Shown here piece by piece: positions 20,690 to 32,640 of a DNA stretch of 64,000 bases. The DNA comes from Tolypeutes matacus. Its lineage: Eukaryota; Chordata; Mammalia; Cingulata; Chlamyphoridae. The stretch covers positions 2,853,298 to 2,917,297 of the forward strand of contig JAKSZT010000142.1 in assembly GCA_026826555.1 (NCBI GenBank), given 5' to 3'. Every line of letters begins with the position of its first letter. Positions within the stretch are counted from its first letter, which is position 1. Position numbers and translations under genes: made by a program. The notes below the pieces were generated by a model that was given only the letters and a program-made list of their open reading frames with translations, searched no databases and was not told where the DNA came from.

Positions 20690-23600
20690 TTTATTTTATT
20701 TATTTTTTAACAAATAAATTTTATTGATGCATATTAATAAAACATAAGTCCATCCAAAGTGTAAAATCAATGGTATTCAGTATAATCACATACTTGTCCA
20801 TTCATCAATTCAATCTGTTTAGAGCAGTTTCATTATTCCAATAATAATAATAATAATAAACAAAAAACAAACATAAAATAACTCATCACCTCTCAAACTC
20901 TATATGCTTCCCTTGCTATACATATCTTCTAATTTGTTTCCTTCTCTCTATAGTTTATTTCTATTTCTATTTCATAAAAACAGATTTATATATGCAATAT
21001 CAGCCAAACTCATATTTTATATGAGGTTTCACTATGTTATACAGTCCCATGTTATATTTTTTAGCTTTCCTTCTCGTAATATACATGACATTAACTGACC
21101 CTATAACCACTAACATACCCATATAATAGCTTTGCTAGTTTCAAACACTATGATATTTTTTCACCATTTTTATTCATTTTCAAAGATTTATAAACAAACA
21201 TTTTACAAATTCTGCACAGATAAACCCTCAGCATTCAATTCTCAACCCTCATTCTATTTTCTGTTGACTTATATTCTAGTAACTCTATGAATTTAAACAA
21301 TACATTTAGTTTATAATAGCACAGTGATACAATATTTGTCCTTTTGTGTCTGGCTTACTTCACTCAACATAACGTCTACCAGGTTCATCCATGTTTTTCT
21401 GATTTCCTCCTCAGATTGCTCATCAGTAGTGTATAGAAACACTATTTGATTTTTGCCCATTAATCTTGTATCCCTCCAATTTGCTGAACTCATCTCTTAA
21501 TTCTATTAGCTTTCTTGTGGATTTTTTTCAGGATTTTCTAGATATAGGATCATATCATCAGCAAATAGTGAAAGTTTTACATCTTCCTATCCTATGTGAG
21601 TCCCTTTTATTTCTTTATCTAGCCTAATTACTGTAGCTAGAACTTTTATCACAACACTGAATAACAAAGGTGGCAGAGGGCATCTTTGTCTTGTTTATGA
21701 TCTCAGGGGGAAAGCTTTCAATCTTTCACCATTGAATACAATGCTAGCTGTTGGTTTTATATATATGCACCTTACCATATTGAGAAAGTTTCCTTCTATT
21801 CTTATCTTGTGGAGTGTTTTTTTCAAAAAGTATCTGTATTTTGCCAAATGCCTTTTCTGCATCAATCTAGCACATCATATGATTTTTTCTTCTTCAATTT
21901 ACCACTGTGGTTTATAACACAAATTGATTTTCTTATATTGAATCATCCTTGCATACCTTGCATACACTTGTTATTGGTTTGTTGAGATCCTCAATTTCTT
22001 CTAGGGTAAGTGAAGGTGGTACGTGTGTTTCTAGGAATTTGTCCTTCCCTTCTGCATTGTCTGTTTTTTTGACATACAGTTGTTCATAATATCCTTTTAT
22101 GTTCTCCTTTATTTCTGCAGGGTCATTGCTAATGCACCTTCTCTCATTTCTGATTTTATTTTTTTTGCATTTTCTCTATTTATTTATCAATTTAGCTAAG
22201 AGTTTGCCAGTTTTATTGATCTTGTCAAAGAACCAACTTTTGGTTTTGTTGATTTTTTGTATTTTTTTGTTGTTGTACATGGTTTGACTTATTTCTGCTC
22301 TCATCTTTACTATTTCTTTCCTTCACTTTGTTTTGGGGTTAGTTAGCTGTTCTTATTCTAGTTCCTCCAGGTGTGCAGTTAAATCTTCAACTTTAGCTGT
22401 TTATTATTTTTTAATGCAAGCATTGAGGGCTATAAATTTCCCTCTTAGCCTTGCCTTTGTGGTGTCCCACAAGGGTTTTGATATGTTGCGTTCTCATTTC
22501 ATTCATTCAAGACATTTGCTGAATTCCCTTGCAAATTCTCCTTTGACCCACTGATTATTTAAGTATGTGTTGTTTAATCTCCATATATTTATGAATTTTC
22601 CCTTTTACTGTCCATTGTTGAGTTCTAGCTTCACTCTGTTATAATCAGAGAAAGTGTTTTGCATCATTTTAATCTTTTTAAATTTATTGAGGCTTGTCTT
22701 GTGACCCAATATATATTCTATCCTGGAAAAGGATCCATGAACACTTGAAAATAATGTATATCCTCCTGTTTAGAGGTGCAACACTCTATAGATGTCTGTT
22801 AGGTCTAGTTCATTTATCATATTACTCGAAGTCTCTGGTTATTTATTTATCCAGATTTTCTATTCAATATTGAGAGTGGTTTATTGAATTCTCAAACTAT
22901 TATTGTGGGCATTTTTTCTCCCTTCAGTTTTGCCAGGGTGTGCCTCATGTATCCTGGGGCATTCCGGTTAGGTGCATAAGTATTTAGTACAGTTATTTCT
23001 TCATAGTGAATTGAGCCTTTTCTTAATATTTAATGACCTTCTTCATCCCTTATACCAGTTTTGCATTTGAAATCTATTTCAGCTCACTATTATTATCACT
23101 ACTCTATCTCTTTCTTATTTCTATTTGCATGGAATATCTTTTTCCAACCTTTCACTCTCAACCTGGTTGTTTCCTTATATCTGAGGAGACAGTATAGACA
23201 GTCTATAAATGGCTATATAAATGGTATATAAATGGCTCATATTTTTAAAATCCATCTATCAGTCTATGTCTTTTAATTGGGGAGTTTAAGCTATTATTCA
23301 ATATTATTACTATAAAGTCATTACATACTTTGACCATTTTGTCCTTTGGTTTTTTCTGTGATATCATATCTATGTTCTTTATACCCTTTAATTTACCCTT
23401 CCTAAAAATCTTCATTTTTCCACTCTTCTCCAAGTCTCTCATCCTTGTTTTTTCTTTTGAAACTGCAGCAGCCCCTTTATTGTCTTTTGTAACTCTGGTC
23501 TTTTGGCAAAATATTCTATCAGTGTTTGTTTGTCTGTGAAGACTTTGAACTTACCTTCATTTTTGAAAGACAGTTTTGCCAGATACAGAATTTCTGGCTG

Positions 23601-25298
23601 GCAGGTTTTTTTTTCTCTTTCAGTACCTCATATACAGCATACCACTTTCTTCTTGCTCCTATGATTTCTGATGTAAAGTCAGCCCTTAATCTTATTAAAG
23701 TTTCCTTTTATGTGATGCTTTGCTTTTCCCTTGCTGCTTTTAGAACCTTCTCTTTATTTCTAGTATTTGTCATTCTCAAAAGAAGATGTCTCCAGATACA
23801 TCTTCTGAGATTTATTATTTGGGGAGTGTTGTCTTCTAAGATATTGATATAAATGTTTTTCATGAGAGTTGGGAACTATTTGTTTATTATTTCTTCAAAT
23901 AGTCTTTTTTCTCCTTTCCTTCTTATTCTGGGACACCAATAATGCATATGTTCATGCATTTAGCATTGTCATCCAATTCCCTGAGACCCTGTTACTTTTT
24001 TTTCCCATTCTTTTCTCTTTCTGTTCTCCTGTCTTTTCCAGTTCAGATGTTCTCTTTGTACTCACTAAATCTGTCTTGAGTAATTCAAATCTGCACTTTA
24101 GTGCCTGTAATGTATTTTAATTTCATCCTTCATGTCTTTCATTCCTATAAGTTCTTTTACTTTTCTTTGCAGGCTTTCAAATTGTTCTTTATGGTCACCC
24201 AGTGTCTTAATAACCTTTATCTCTTTAGAAATATTTTCTTTGAATTGTTTGAATTAATTTAGGAGAGTTGTGTGATTATCATTGATTATTGTCTTAAATA
24301 CTGTATTTCTCCAGGATATTTACTTTGTTCCTTTGGCGGGGCCATCTATTCCCTGTTTCCTAGTATAACTCATAATTTTTTGCTGATATCTAGGCAACCG
24401 GATATGTTGATGAATTTACTCTGATCACCAATTTCTTTCTTTGCTATTGGTTTTTTTTTTTTTTCCTGACAACTTTTCTTTGCTATTTGGTTCAACTTAT
24501 TCTAAGCCTTTGGAATTGTCCAGCTTAAGTTATCAAAATTAGGTCAGGGACTTCCTAATGGGGTACAGATTTTATCCCAGGTGGTGGAGTTAAGAAACAT
24601 TTTTTTTTAAAAGATTTTATTTATTTATTCATTTATCCCCCCCTTGCTGCTTGTGCTCGCTGGGTCAGCTAACCACGCCGTGCGGGCGGGCTTGCCTTCA
24701 CCAGGAGGCCCCGGGAACCGAACCCGGGGCCTCCCATATGGTAAACGGGAGCCCTACTGATTGAGCCACAGCCGCTTCCCAAGAAACATTTAATAACGGT
24801 TTTTCTCTGTGCAATTTCCAGAAAGGCCAGCTGGTGGACCTCATCAGCATACCTTTTCATAGAGGTATTTCTTTCAGTCTCCCTTTTCCTCTGTTTTGTT
24901 CTGGTCAGAGCGAAGATTCAAAGTGGGCTCTGTTGGCCAAATTCACTGAAGAGAAGCCTCCTGACTTCCTCTCGGTTTTCCCTTATTGTAGCTGACAGGG
25001 AAGAAGTTAGCTTTTCCCCTCTCAGAAAGCAGCAGTGAGCCAGGGGATTTATCCCAGCTTAATATTTTGGGCTTGGAGGAGAGGAGCTCTTCCTGGCCAG
25101 CACAGGGGTTTGCTAACTCATGTTTGTTGATTTGGGTTCTTGGTATCTCTGCCCTTCACCCTCCTGTGAATTGTGTAACACTGCCCTGGTCTACTTAACT
25201 CCAAAGCAGATCCCTTGGGCAACTTTTAGCCCTTTCTACATTGTTTTTATGAGAGAGATGATCCCTGCCTGCCTACTTGACATCATCTTCTCAGCATT
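20690..25298 (-). mobile_element. L1 'C': both ends present, ORF2 internally deleted, decayed
   Basis: On the minus strand: 5' UTR from ~25,298 ('gctgagaagatgatgtcaag') to ~24,290, ORF1 relic about 24,250-23,450, ORF2 from ~23,300 (NSPIKRHRL of the endonuclease) to ~21,311, then a 3' UTR to an A/T-rich end at ~20,690. The reverse-transcriptase motif FADD is intact at 21,554-21,565. At ~21,391-21,399 the frame passes from EEEIRKT straight to WMNLVDVMLSEVSQ, the ORF2 C-terminus, so about 1 kb is missing. Many stops and frameshifts make it dead. A DAS SINE sits in the 5' UTR (24,602-24,780). The 5' UTR resembles that of L1 'E'. No TSD was recognised. Confidence 0.8.
24602..24780 (-). mobile_element. 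DAS-type SINE inside the 5' UTR of L1 'C'
   Basis: Almost the same sequence as 17,574-17,748, with B box 'gggttcggttccc' and GC-rich middle 'aagcccgcccgcacggcg'. TSD 'aagaaacatt' at 24,592-24,601 and 24,781-24,790. Confidence 0.92.
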
Positions 25299-26895
25299 CC
25301 ATTTTTTTAAATTAAAGTTTTGAATAGGAATTTCTTCACTTTTTGCAATTTATTAACTTAATCTTAATAAATTTCAGTTATCATTCCACTTAATTGTAAT
25401 TTATATAATTTGTTTTGAGAGAAATGTTTGTTGCCTGCATGCATTATAAAGTGATGTCAGATTTTTAAAAACAGAATATTTTTCCTGACTATTGTTCACT
25501 CAATTCTAACATCATCAATTTTCTGTTTCATGATACTCCACATTCTTACTTTTGTTATTTTACTTTGAATTTCTCTCTCTAACCTGATCTCTTGAGCTTT
25601 TCCGTGATTCACTTCTTCACTACATCAGATCTTTGCTCAAAGGTCACCTCCTGATAAAGGCTGTCCTGATGAGCAGCACCCAGTGTTTTTTGCTTATCTG
25701 ATTTAATTAAGTTGCAGTCATCACTATACTGTAAATGTGTAGTAAAAATAAGATTAGCTTGCAGGTGGTCCATTGTAACTCCAAGCTAATTTCCAGAGGT
25801 GTCTGGAATCATGGTGCTAAGTCTTGGTTAAAAAAGAAATGAGAAGTAGTAGCCATAAATTTAAAAGGTGCTGTTGAAAGCCTAAATCCACCCTGCAGGC
25901 ACACGTAAGCAATTTGTCCACATTGCTTATCAAAAATGTGTAAGTTGTTGGTTTCCCTTGTTTACTTAGTTATACAGCCAAGTACTCCAGATGACTATAA
26001 GTTCCCACAGGAAGGGAGTGTCTTGGTTCCCCTGAGGCCAGGGTCTTTTTCTTGTATCTTGGTGGTTCACTACATTTTGCCATTGAGGAAGGACAAGGAC
26101 CAATGTGCTTGCAAATCTCAGACTCTTGACCTGCATTCTACACTCTCCTGCTATACCTTTTCTTAAATGACCCTTATGTTTACTAAAGTCTTATGTGAAT
26201 CTCAGAATCATTTCAATTTTCAACTATATGTAATTGATACTATTTTTAAAATTTTTCATTTGTTTGTTTGTTGTTTTGCTTGATTTCTGTGTTCATCACT
26301 AGAATTTATGTTCTATGTCAGATGGGCAACAAAGGTTCAAAAGTCTGTATGTGTATGGCCCAATCAATAAGAATGGTTTTGCCATTTTAAAAACATGAAA
26401 AAAAATCGGCAACCAAAAAATGGAATTTTATGTAATATAGACTCACAATCCTCATTATTAACTATCTGGCATTTACAGATGGTTTGCCAATGCCTACTTT
26501 GTGTAGACAGAGATCTAAAGTTATTATATACACACATATAGAAGACTTCAAGAACAATGCATAATATATAATAGATGCTCAGGAAAATTTAATGTGTAAG
26601 TGTATGTGTGTGACTATCTTACACCTTAATATTAAATTAAAATTAAAGAGCAATTTTACTGGAAAATTACATAGTTTAAATATAGAACAGATAAATATTG
26701 ATAGTGCACAAAATTTTTGAGGCTCTATTTTCTCCTCCTAGGGACAAAATAATCCATAATAGTTAAGACATATAAAATTTTTTAGCAGATCCTCATCAAT
26801 CTTCTCCTAAAATTTTTCTACCTAGGAGAATGTTAGAGATATACTGAAATACTTTCCAATTATTTAGGCTACACTCCAGAAACTAAAGTTAGAGT
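25299..26895. other. Non-coding spacer with a LINE2-like relic at ~25,565-25,690
   Basis: The stretch around 'gatctttgctcaaaggtcac', 'ctcctgataaaggctgtcct' and 'gatgagcagcacc' resembles the common 3' part of LINE2 in mammals; orientation was not assigned. The rest shows no gene. The 76-codon open stretch at 25,936-26,166 has no recognisable similarity. Confidence 0.4.
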
Positions 26896-26897
26896 CG

Positions 26898-27150
26898 AAT
26901 AATGGGTAGAATGCACTTAGCTACCATACAGCCTGGGTTTACTTTCTTGCTGTGCCACCATTAGCTTTGGCAAATTGCTTCATCTCTGTGTTCCAATCTC
27001 ATCTTCTGTAAAAACAGTTATGATTCTTGTGTCAACATTTAGGATTGTTGAGAGGGTTAAATGAGTTAGTGCATATAAATGATTTAGAAGAGGACCATGA
27101 AAAGTGCCTGACACATATTCAGTGTTATATATGCGCTTTTGGTGATCAAT
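26898..27150 (+). mobile_element. MIR SINE (ancient)
   Basis: The order 'cagcctgggttta', 'tgtgccacc', 'ggcaaattgcttcatctctgtg', 'atcttctgtaaaaa', 'ggattgttgagagggttaaa', 'tgagttagtgcatataaatg' and 'aaagtgcctgacaca' follows the MIR consensus from its tRNA-like part through the conserved core to the 3' part. It predates placental divergence and is heavily mutated. Confidence 0.85.
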
Positions 27151-28846
27151 GACATCATTAAATTAAATAAGGCCCACAGAAAAATAACCTATTTTTCTAG
27201 GCTATTTTTCTAGGCTGAACTTTTTTCATAATATTCACTATTGTGCTGAAATTCTTCATCCTTTTGTGTTTCTGTTCTTAACAAGTACACATTACTGTGG
27301 CTTTGTTTCTTAGACTCTTTACCATTTGTATGCAAGTGATTCTTATATAGTGGCCTGTGCTACTTTTATATGACTAACCTACAAGAATCTGGAAGAGCCC
27401 TCCGAGTCCAAACCCTGAACTTATTGCTGATAATTGGTCTAAGAAATTTCCATAATATTATTAAGAAAGAGTGTATGAGAGGGCAAGCAGAAAAGTCAAG
27501 TTTTCTATAAAGATCACAACCTACAGCACAATAGGTAGTAGTCTATACTAAAAATGTGTCCCTCTGGACCAAGAAAACACCAAAAATCCAACTCAGCAAC
27601 AAACTGGATAATAAATACATTCTGCCATTTTCTAACTGTATAAAATTACTTAATTTCCTTTACTCTTTTTAACTTTATTTATAAATTTATAAAATAAGTA
27701 GAATAAATATCTCATCAATAAATTTAAATAAGTAAAGATAAAATGCACATATATTTCCTTAGTAGATTTCATTATGTGCAGTGTTAGCTGAATTTTAATT
27801 AGCTAGTACCAAAGTAATATAGCATTCATTCTATACATCACATTGGAAAGGAATGAGAAAAATAAAGAATTCTTGGAGATTTCTATTATTTTAAGAAGTT
27901 TAAGGATAGAAATGTACTTAGAGATTCCTGCATTATTTTTTTTTTATATTCTGAATAATATGGTACTTCTTGGCTTAGAAATTAAAGCATTTATTTTTAT
28001 GTTAATAAGAATTATATAATCCATTTGGAGACTCTAAAGAGTGGAGTCTAGAAAAGTGACAGTTAATGTTATTCCACATTTGAAATTAGAATGCCGTACA
28101 AATATACAGCAAAAGTCTTGACAATAAGACAAGGAAATTCTAGCCTATAATGGGATTCCTAAAAAATTTTGGCTCCCTATGTGCTTGTGGAGGGGTTCAT
28201 TGATGTCTCCAAAGTATTTCAATGGTGCTCTGTTTTTATATGGGCCAACATTAGGCAATTAAAAATGAATTTTAACTGAACAAATAGTCCATTTATTAAA
28301 GTAGTCATTTCTACTGATCTACTGGTTTCAATAGAAAAATGATTTCTTTAAACAAAAAGATAGAGACCATGTGTTCCTTGGGAAAGAGAAGAGGTTTATA
28401 CCAGGATTCAGGCACCAATCCTCATGTAAAAGATTGATAGAAGAATAAAATTTATCTCTAAAATAACCCAGATGACTTTCTCATTTTTCCACAGACACAA
28501 ATATAAGAATATACAAAAGACACTGCTGAGTAAATTTATGTAATAAGCTGTTATCCATAAATAATAATATTTAGTAGTCACATTGATCAAGGATTTCTGA
28601 AAAATGTCCTTGAATATAAATGCCATTGTTACCAAACTGGAATTTTCTACATGTGCTAAAAGTTATTTAGTGCAGTGTGATATAGTTTCTCATTTGGGTT
28701 AATATTTAGTATATTTCATATATCACAAAACATAAAAGATATTTTATATATTTAAATATTTCTATTATCTGTATATATATCTATTACCACTCTAAAGATG
28801 AGATATGAGAAATATTTTACTTGAGAGGGAATTTTTTTTTTTTTTT
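27151..28846. repeat. Spacer and OR duplication unit 2, 3' flank (paralogue of 3,737-4,930)
   Basis: From ~27,660 on it is alignable with unit 1 (for example 'cattaggcaattaaaaatga' at 28,249 vs 4,310; 'tttaactga' shared). The first 500 bp show nothing recognisable. It is non-coding and AT-rich. Confidence 0.6.
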
Positions 28847-28854
28847 ACCATTTA

Positions 28855-29480
28855 TAGCAGTTTGGCATTATTTATGAATTCCAAAAATAGATATTGGATT
28901 ATGTTTGTAAAAATAATCATGCTTCTGGGCATGATTAAATTATGATTTGGGCTTTTTTGGGCCATGTCAGTAGGGTGTTGAGTCCCTGCCCCTTGGTGGG
29001 TGGGGATTCACAGATAAAAGACACAGCAAAGGACAGAGTTGGATTTCTGATGCTGAGTTTTGAGCTGGAGCCAGAGAAGTGAACACACAGGGGAAGAACA
29101 CAGAGGAATAGGGACGGCTTTTAGACACGGCAGAAGCCCTAGGGAGAGAGATAGAGCCATTCACCTGATAGTCTACAGATGGCTTGTGGAGAGAGGCAAA
29201 GCCTACAGAGTCTCATAGTTTACAGCTGACCTTGTGGAAATAGCAGAAGGTCTGAGCCCAGAGAGAAGACAGCTCTGGGAAGAGAGGAACCCAGGAATCC
29301 TGAACCCTCACAGACATCAGCAGCCAATTTGCTCCAACACGTGGCAATAGATTTTGGTGAGGGAAGTAGCTTGCACTTTATGACCTGGTAACTGTAAGCT
29401 TCTACCCCAAATAAATACCCTTTATAAAAGCCAGCCGATTTCTGGTATTTTGCATCAGCACCCCTTTGGCTTAGTAATAC
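28855..29480 (+). mobile_element. Unclassified 626-bp interspersed repeat (copy 1), 8-bp TSD
   Basis: This unit ends '..cagcacccctttggcttag'+'taatac' and has the 8-bp duplication 'accattta' on both sides (28,847-28,854 and 29,481-29,488). The unit-1 paralogue at 4,930-4,945 ('taccacttataattaactga') has the site once and unfilled, so the boundaries are supported. A second copy is at 54,760-55,396. Internal marks are a TATA-like 'agataaaagaca' at ~29,013 and 'aaataaatac' near the 3' end (~29,410). The ends are loosely inverted (GTA..AGTC / GACT.ATAC in copy 2). The 8-bp TSD fits a hAT-type non-autonomous DNA element, but the LTR-like signals leave this open. No coding capacity. Confidence 0.75.
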
Positions 29481-29488
29481 ACCATTTA

Positions 29489-29888
29489 AAATTAAATGAC
29501 ATTTTCCCATTGCTTTTAAGCAAATAACCCAAAATGTTTAAAGATTTTAAACTAAGAATAAAAATAAGAAACAGAAATCAAAAAAGGAAAAAAGAACCAC
29601 ACAGGACAAAAGAGAACATTAAAATTGCTAGCATTTTTAAAATGCATCTTTGGCATTTTAATAACGTCTCTACCAATTCGTTCATGTTTCCCAACTAATC
29701 CTTCCCATTGAGCAAAACTGTTTGCTTTAATCACAGGTTTTCCATTTGATAACAGTCCATCAATATAAATAAACAAGTAACCATACTGTAAATTGTTTTA
29801 ATTCCAGGAAAATCATATTTTTTATGAATGTAGAAATCTGACCAGGCTTCACATACTGACTCTTCAGTTTTGACATAGCTGCATTCAC
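29489..29888. repeat. OR duplication unit 2, 3' flank of OR2
   Basis: Non-coding. 'cattaaaattgctagcat' at 29,612 is the uninterrupted site where unit 1 received the THAP12 retrocopy. 'catgtttcccaa(c)taatcctt' and 'agcaaaa.tgtttgctttaa' match 11,443-11,490. Confidence 0.65.
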
Positions 29889-30758
29889 CTATTTGTTCCT
29901 TAGAGTATAGACAGCTGGGTTTAAAATGAGAATAAAGATAGTATAGAAGACAGCAAGGATCTTGTCAATTGAATAATTGTTGAATTGCCAGACATAGTTG
30001 AAGATACATGGACCAAAGAATAAAGTGACCACAGTAATGCTGGCAGTCAACGTGGAGCAGCCTTTGCCATGCTGGCAGAGGAGCATTTCCTAGCTAATAA
30101 GTATGACAGTGTAGGAGATGACCAGGAGGAAGAAGCAAATCATAGAAAGAAAGCAGCTGTTTGTAAGTACTAGTAGGCTGACAGAATAAGTGTCTCTGCA
30201 GGTGAGCTTGGTCCCTAGAGGGAGGTCAAAAGCTATCAACCTAATTAGGACCACAAAAAGGCAAATTAACAGAAAATGGCATCTGGATAGTAGTATGGAT
30301 AAGGCCAACATACCAGGACAGGAGGATGAGAACAAGATACACGTGGCAGCTCATGATTGTCACATAGTGGAGAGGTTTGTAAATAGCAACATAATGGTCA
30401 TAGGCCATGGATACAAGTAACATCATTTCAACATCACCACATAGGTGAATAAAGAAAATCTGAGCCAGGCAGGTTTCAAAAGAAATAGTCTTGTGCCCTA
30501 CCAGAAAATCAGTGATCATTTTGGAGGTAGTGAAGGAGGCAACACACAAATCTGTAAAAGAGAGGTTTGCAAGCAGAAAGTAATGGGCACATGAAGGAGG
30601 GAATCTGAGGTCAAGGTGAGGATGATGAGAATGTTGCCCAGCAGGATTCTTGTGTAAAGTATTGAACATATGACAAAAATGAAAGGTTGGAGCTCCTGAG
30701 AACTAGAGGGTCCCCACAACACAAATTTGTTCACCCGAGAAAGATTTGCCTCATTCAC
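29889..30758 (-). pseudogene. Olfactory receptor pseudogene 2 (OR4-like)
   Basis: The length, ~870 bp from the ATG at 30,756-30,758 to the stop at 29,889, is that of a one-exon odorant receptor GPCR. It reads MNEANLSRVNKFVLWG (Glu before FVL changed to Lys), then TM1 ending GNILIILTLTSDS. A frameshift near 30,595 leads to YFLLANLSFTDL (TM2), KMITDFLVGHKTISFETCLAQIFF (TM3), MAYDHYVAIYKPLHY (DRY arginine replaced by His) and TIMS. A second frameshift near 30,260 leads to AFDLPLGTKL (TM5). An in-frame TAG at ~30,087 follows, then ITVVTLFFGPCIFNYV (TM6) and LNPAVYTLRNK (TM7 and tail). At least two frameshifts and one stop make it a pseudogene. It is the paralogue of the split OR at 11.6-14.7 kb and lies in the same orientation. 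Confidence 0.92.
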
Positions 30759-31005
30759 CTCTGTTGAAGGGACTTATCTTCAATCACCTGAATAGAAGAG
30801 AATCAGAGATCAATCAGTGAACTGAATAATGTCTGAGTCCCCAATTCTTTTTCAGTGTTTAAGGATTCTGCTTCTACTGAGATATATATGTGGATTTTCA
30901 GTCATTTGTGTGATTATACAGGCAGAACCTCATCAAATCAATATTAGACAAACAGTGCCAGAATGGAATATTGGCACAAAAACTCTTCTAAAAAAATAGC
31001 TGGAT
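30759..31005. repeat. OR duplication unit 2, 5' flank of OR2 up to L1 'D'
   Basis: Aligns with 14,701-14,940 ('gtggattttcagtcatttgtg' vs 'ctagattttcaggcatctgta'; 'ttagacaaacagtgccagaatgg' vs 'gagacaaatagtatcatgatgg'). It continues at 37,300 after the L1. Confidence 0.7.
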
Positions 31006-31069
31006 GGGCAACCAGCAAGATGGCGGCAGAGTAAGGTGTTCCTAGAATCAGCTTCTGCTTCAGGGCTAT

Positions 31070-32640
31070 TAGTAATCACCCAGAGCTGACTAAAGAACTT
31101 GTTTGGGGTCTCCAGGAGACCAGAAGTGCATACTGCAGCATCCTTGAAAGAGTGGAAGGAGAAAACTGCCCATCTGCAGAGGAGGTGCCCATCCTCCAGT
31201 GGAGGTACAAGCTACCTCAGGAGCTGTTCCACAGATGAATTGGAAGCTCTACTTCCCAAAAATGGAGGAGGAAGAGATGGTTGGGCACCAACTTCCGCTA
31301 TTGATTAGTAAATTCGGCAAGCTAAAGTATGATCCTAAGAACAGCTAAAGTTTGAACCTGTCCAAGTCAGAAAGAGGCTGGTGGCCACCATCTTAACTCT
31401 GTGCCTGACATGAGGGGAAGCAGGGCTGACTGAAAAATCACAGTGCTGGTAGGGACTGGCTTCTTTACATCTAGATCAGATAGCAGCTCTAGCCTAAGCC
31501 CCGGGCCCACCTTGGACAGGAAAGAAGCTGAAGAGAGCTATGCTAGCCTCCGTGGGAAGTTGCAGGCCACTCTGCAGAGGATAGTGAGCATCCTACTTTG
31601 GCGGTGCAAGCCACCCCAGGAGCTATTCTGTGGCAGGAATTGGAAGCTCCATTTCCCAAAAACCGGAGAGGAAGAGACGGTTGGCCACCATTGTCAGCTA
31701 CTGATTAGTTAGTTTGAGTTGGCTAAAATATAACCCTAAGAAGAACTGAATATTAAAACTGTCCAAGTCTGAAGGAGAATAGTAGCCACCATTTTGACTC
31801 CACCCCCAGCATGAGGGGAAGCCTGGCTGACTGAAAATCATGGTGATGGTAGAGACTGATTTCTTTCCTGCAGATGGGCCTGCAGCCCTAGCCTAGGTTC
31901 CAGCTCTACCTCAAGCAGGGAGGAAGCTGGCGGGACTTGCAACAGCCTATCCAGGTAACTGCAGGTATATTTGGCCTACACAGACTGAATAATCGGAAGT
32001 TTACCAGGGCAACACAGAGCTATCTAAAGAACCTGTCTGGAGTCCCCAGGAGACCAGAGGAGTAGCCTGCAGCATCCTTGAGAGTGTGGAGGGAGGAGTC
32101 TACTTATCTGCAGATTGGATTCTTGAGTGGATTTCTCCATGCCATGGAGTTCGCTGCCCATGGGCCAATCTGCCTCAGAAGCTGTTCTGTGGCTGGAGTT
32201 GGAGGCTCCATTTCCTGAAAGACAAGGGAGAAGGACATGGTATGGCACTGATTTCAGCTGCTGATAGGTGGATTTGGTGGGCTAAAGTGTAATCCTAGGC
32301 ACAGCTAAATTTTGAGCCTATCCAGGTCAGAAAGAAGTCAGTGGCTGCCATTTTTACTCTGTCCCTGGCATGAGGGGAGGTGGGGCTTATTGGGAGTCTC
32401 AGTGCTGGTGGGGATGAGATTCTTTCCACCTATATCACATGTATCTCTGGGAAACTTCAGGGCATGCCACAGAGGCAGGTGCTCATCCTACTCTGGTGGT
32501 GCAAGTCACCTCAGTAGCTTTTCCATGGCTGGAGTTAGAAGCTCCATTTCCCATAAACAGTGGAGGAAGTGACAGTTATCCATCGACTTTAGCTACTGAT
32601 TAGTGGAATCAACTGGCTAAAGTATAGTAATCCTAGAAAA
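31070..32640 (+). repeat. Tandem monomers in the 5' UTR of L1 'D'
   Basis: The motif 'gagctgttccacag..ttggaagctc..tttccc' and its variants begin at about 31,221, 31,620, 32,179 and 32,515 (spacings 399, 559 and 336 bp). A second marker, 'cc(a)aggtcagaaag..cagtggc.gccat..gcatgaggggaagc..ggctga', lies at ~31,360, ~31,765 and ~32,320. So about three and a half diverged ~400-bp monomers are present, one carrying ~150 bp extra. L1 'B' has two (12,258 and 12,649, spacing 391). Mouse L1 is known for monomeric promoters; whether these act that way is inference. Confidence 0.75.

Noticed and set aside
29889..30758. Functional olfactory receptor
   Set aside because: At least two frameshifts, one in-frame stop and loss of the DRY arginine.
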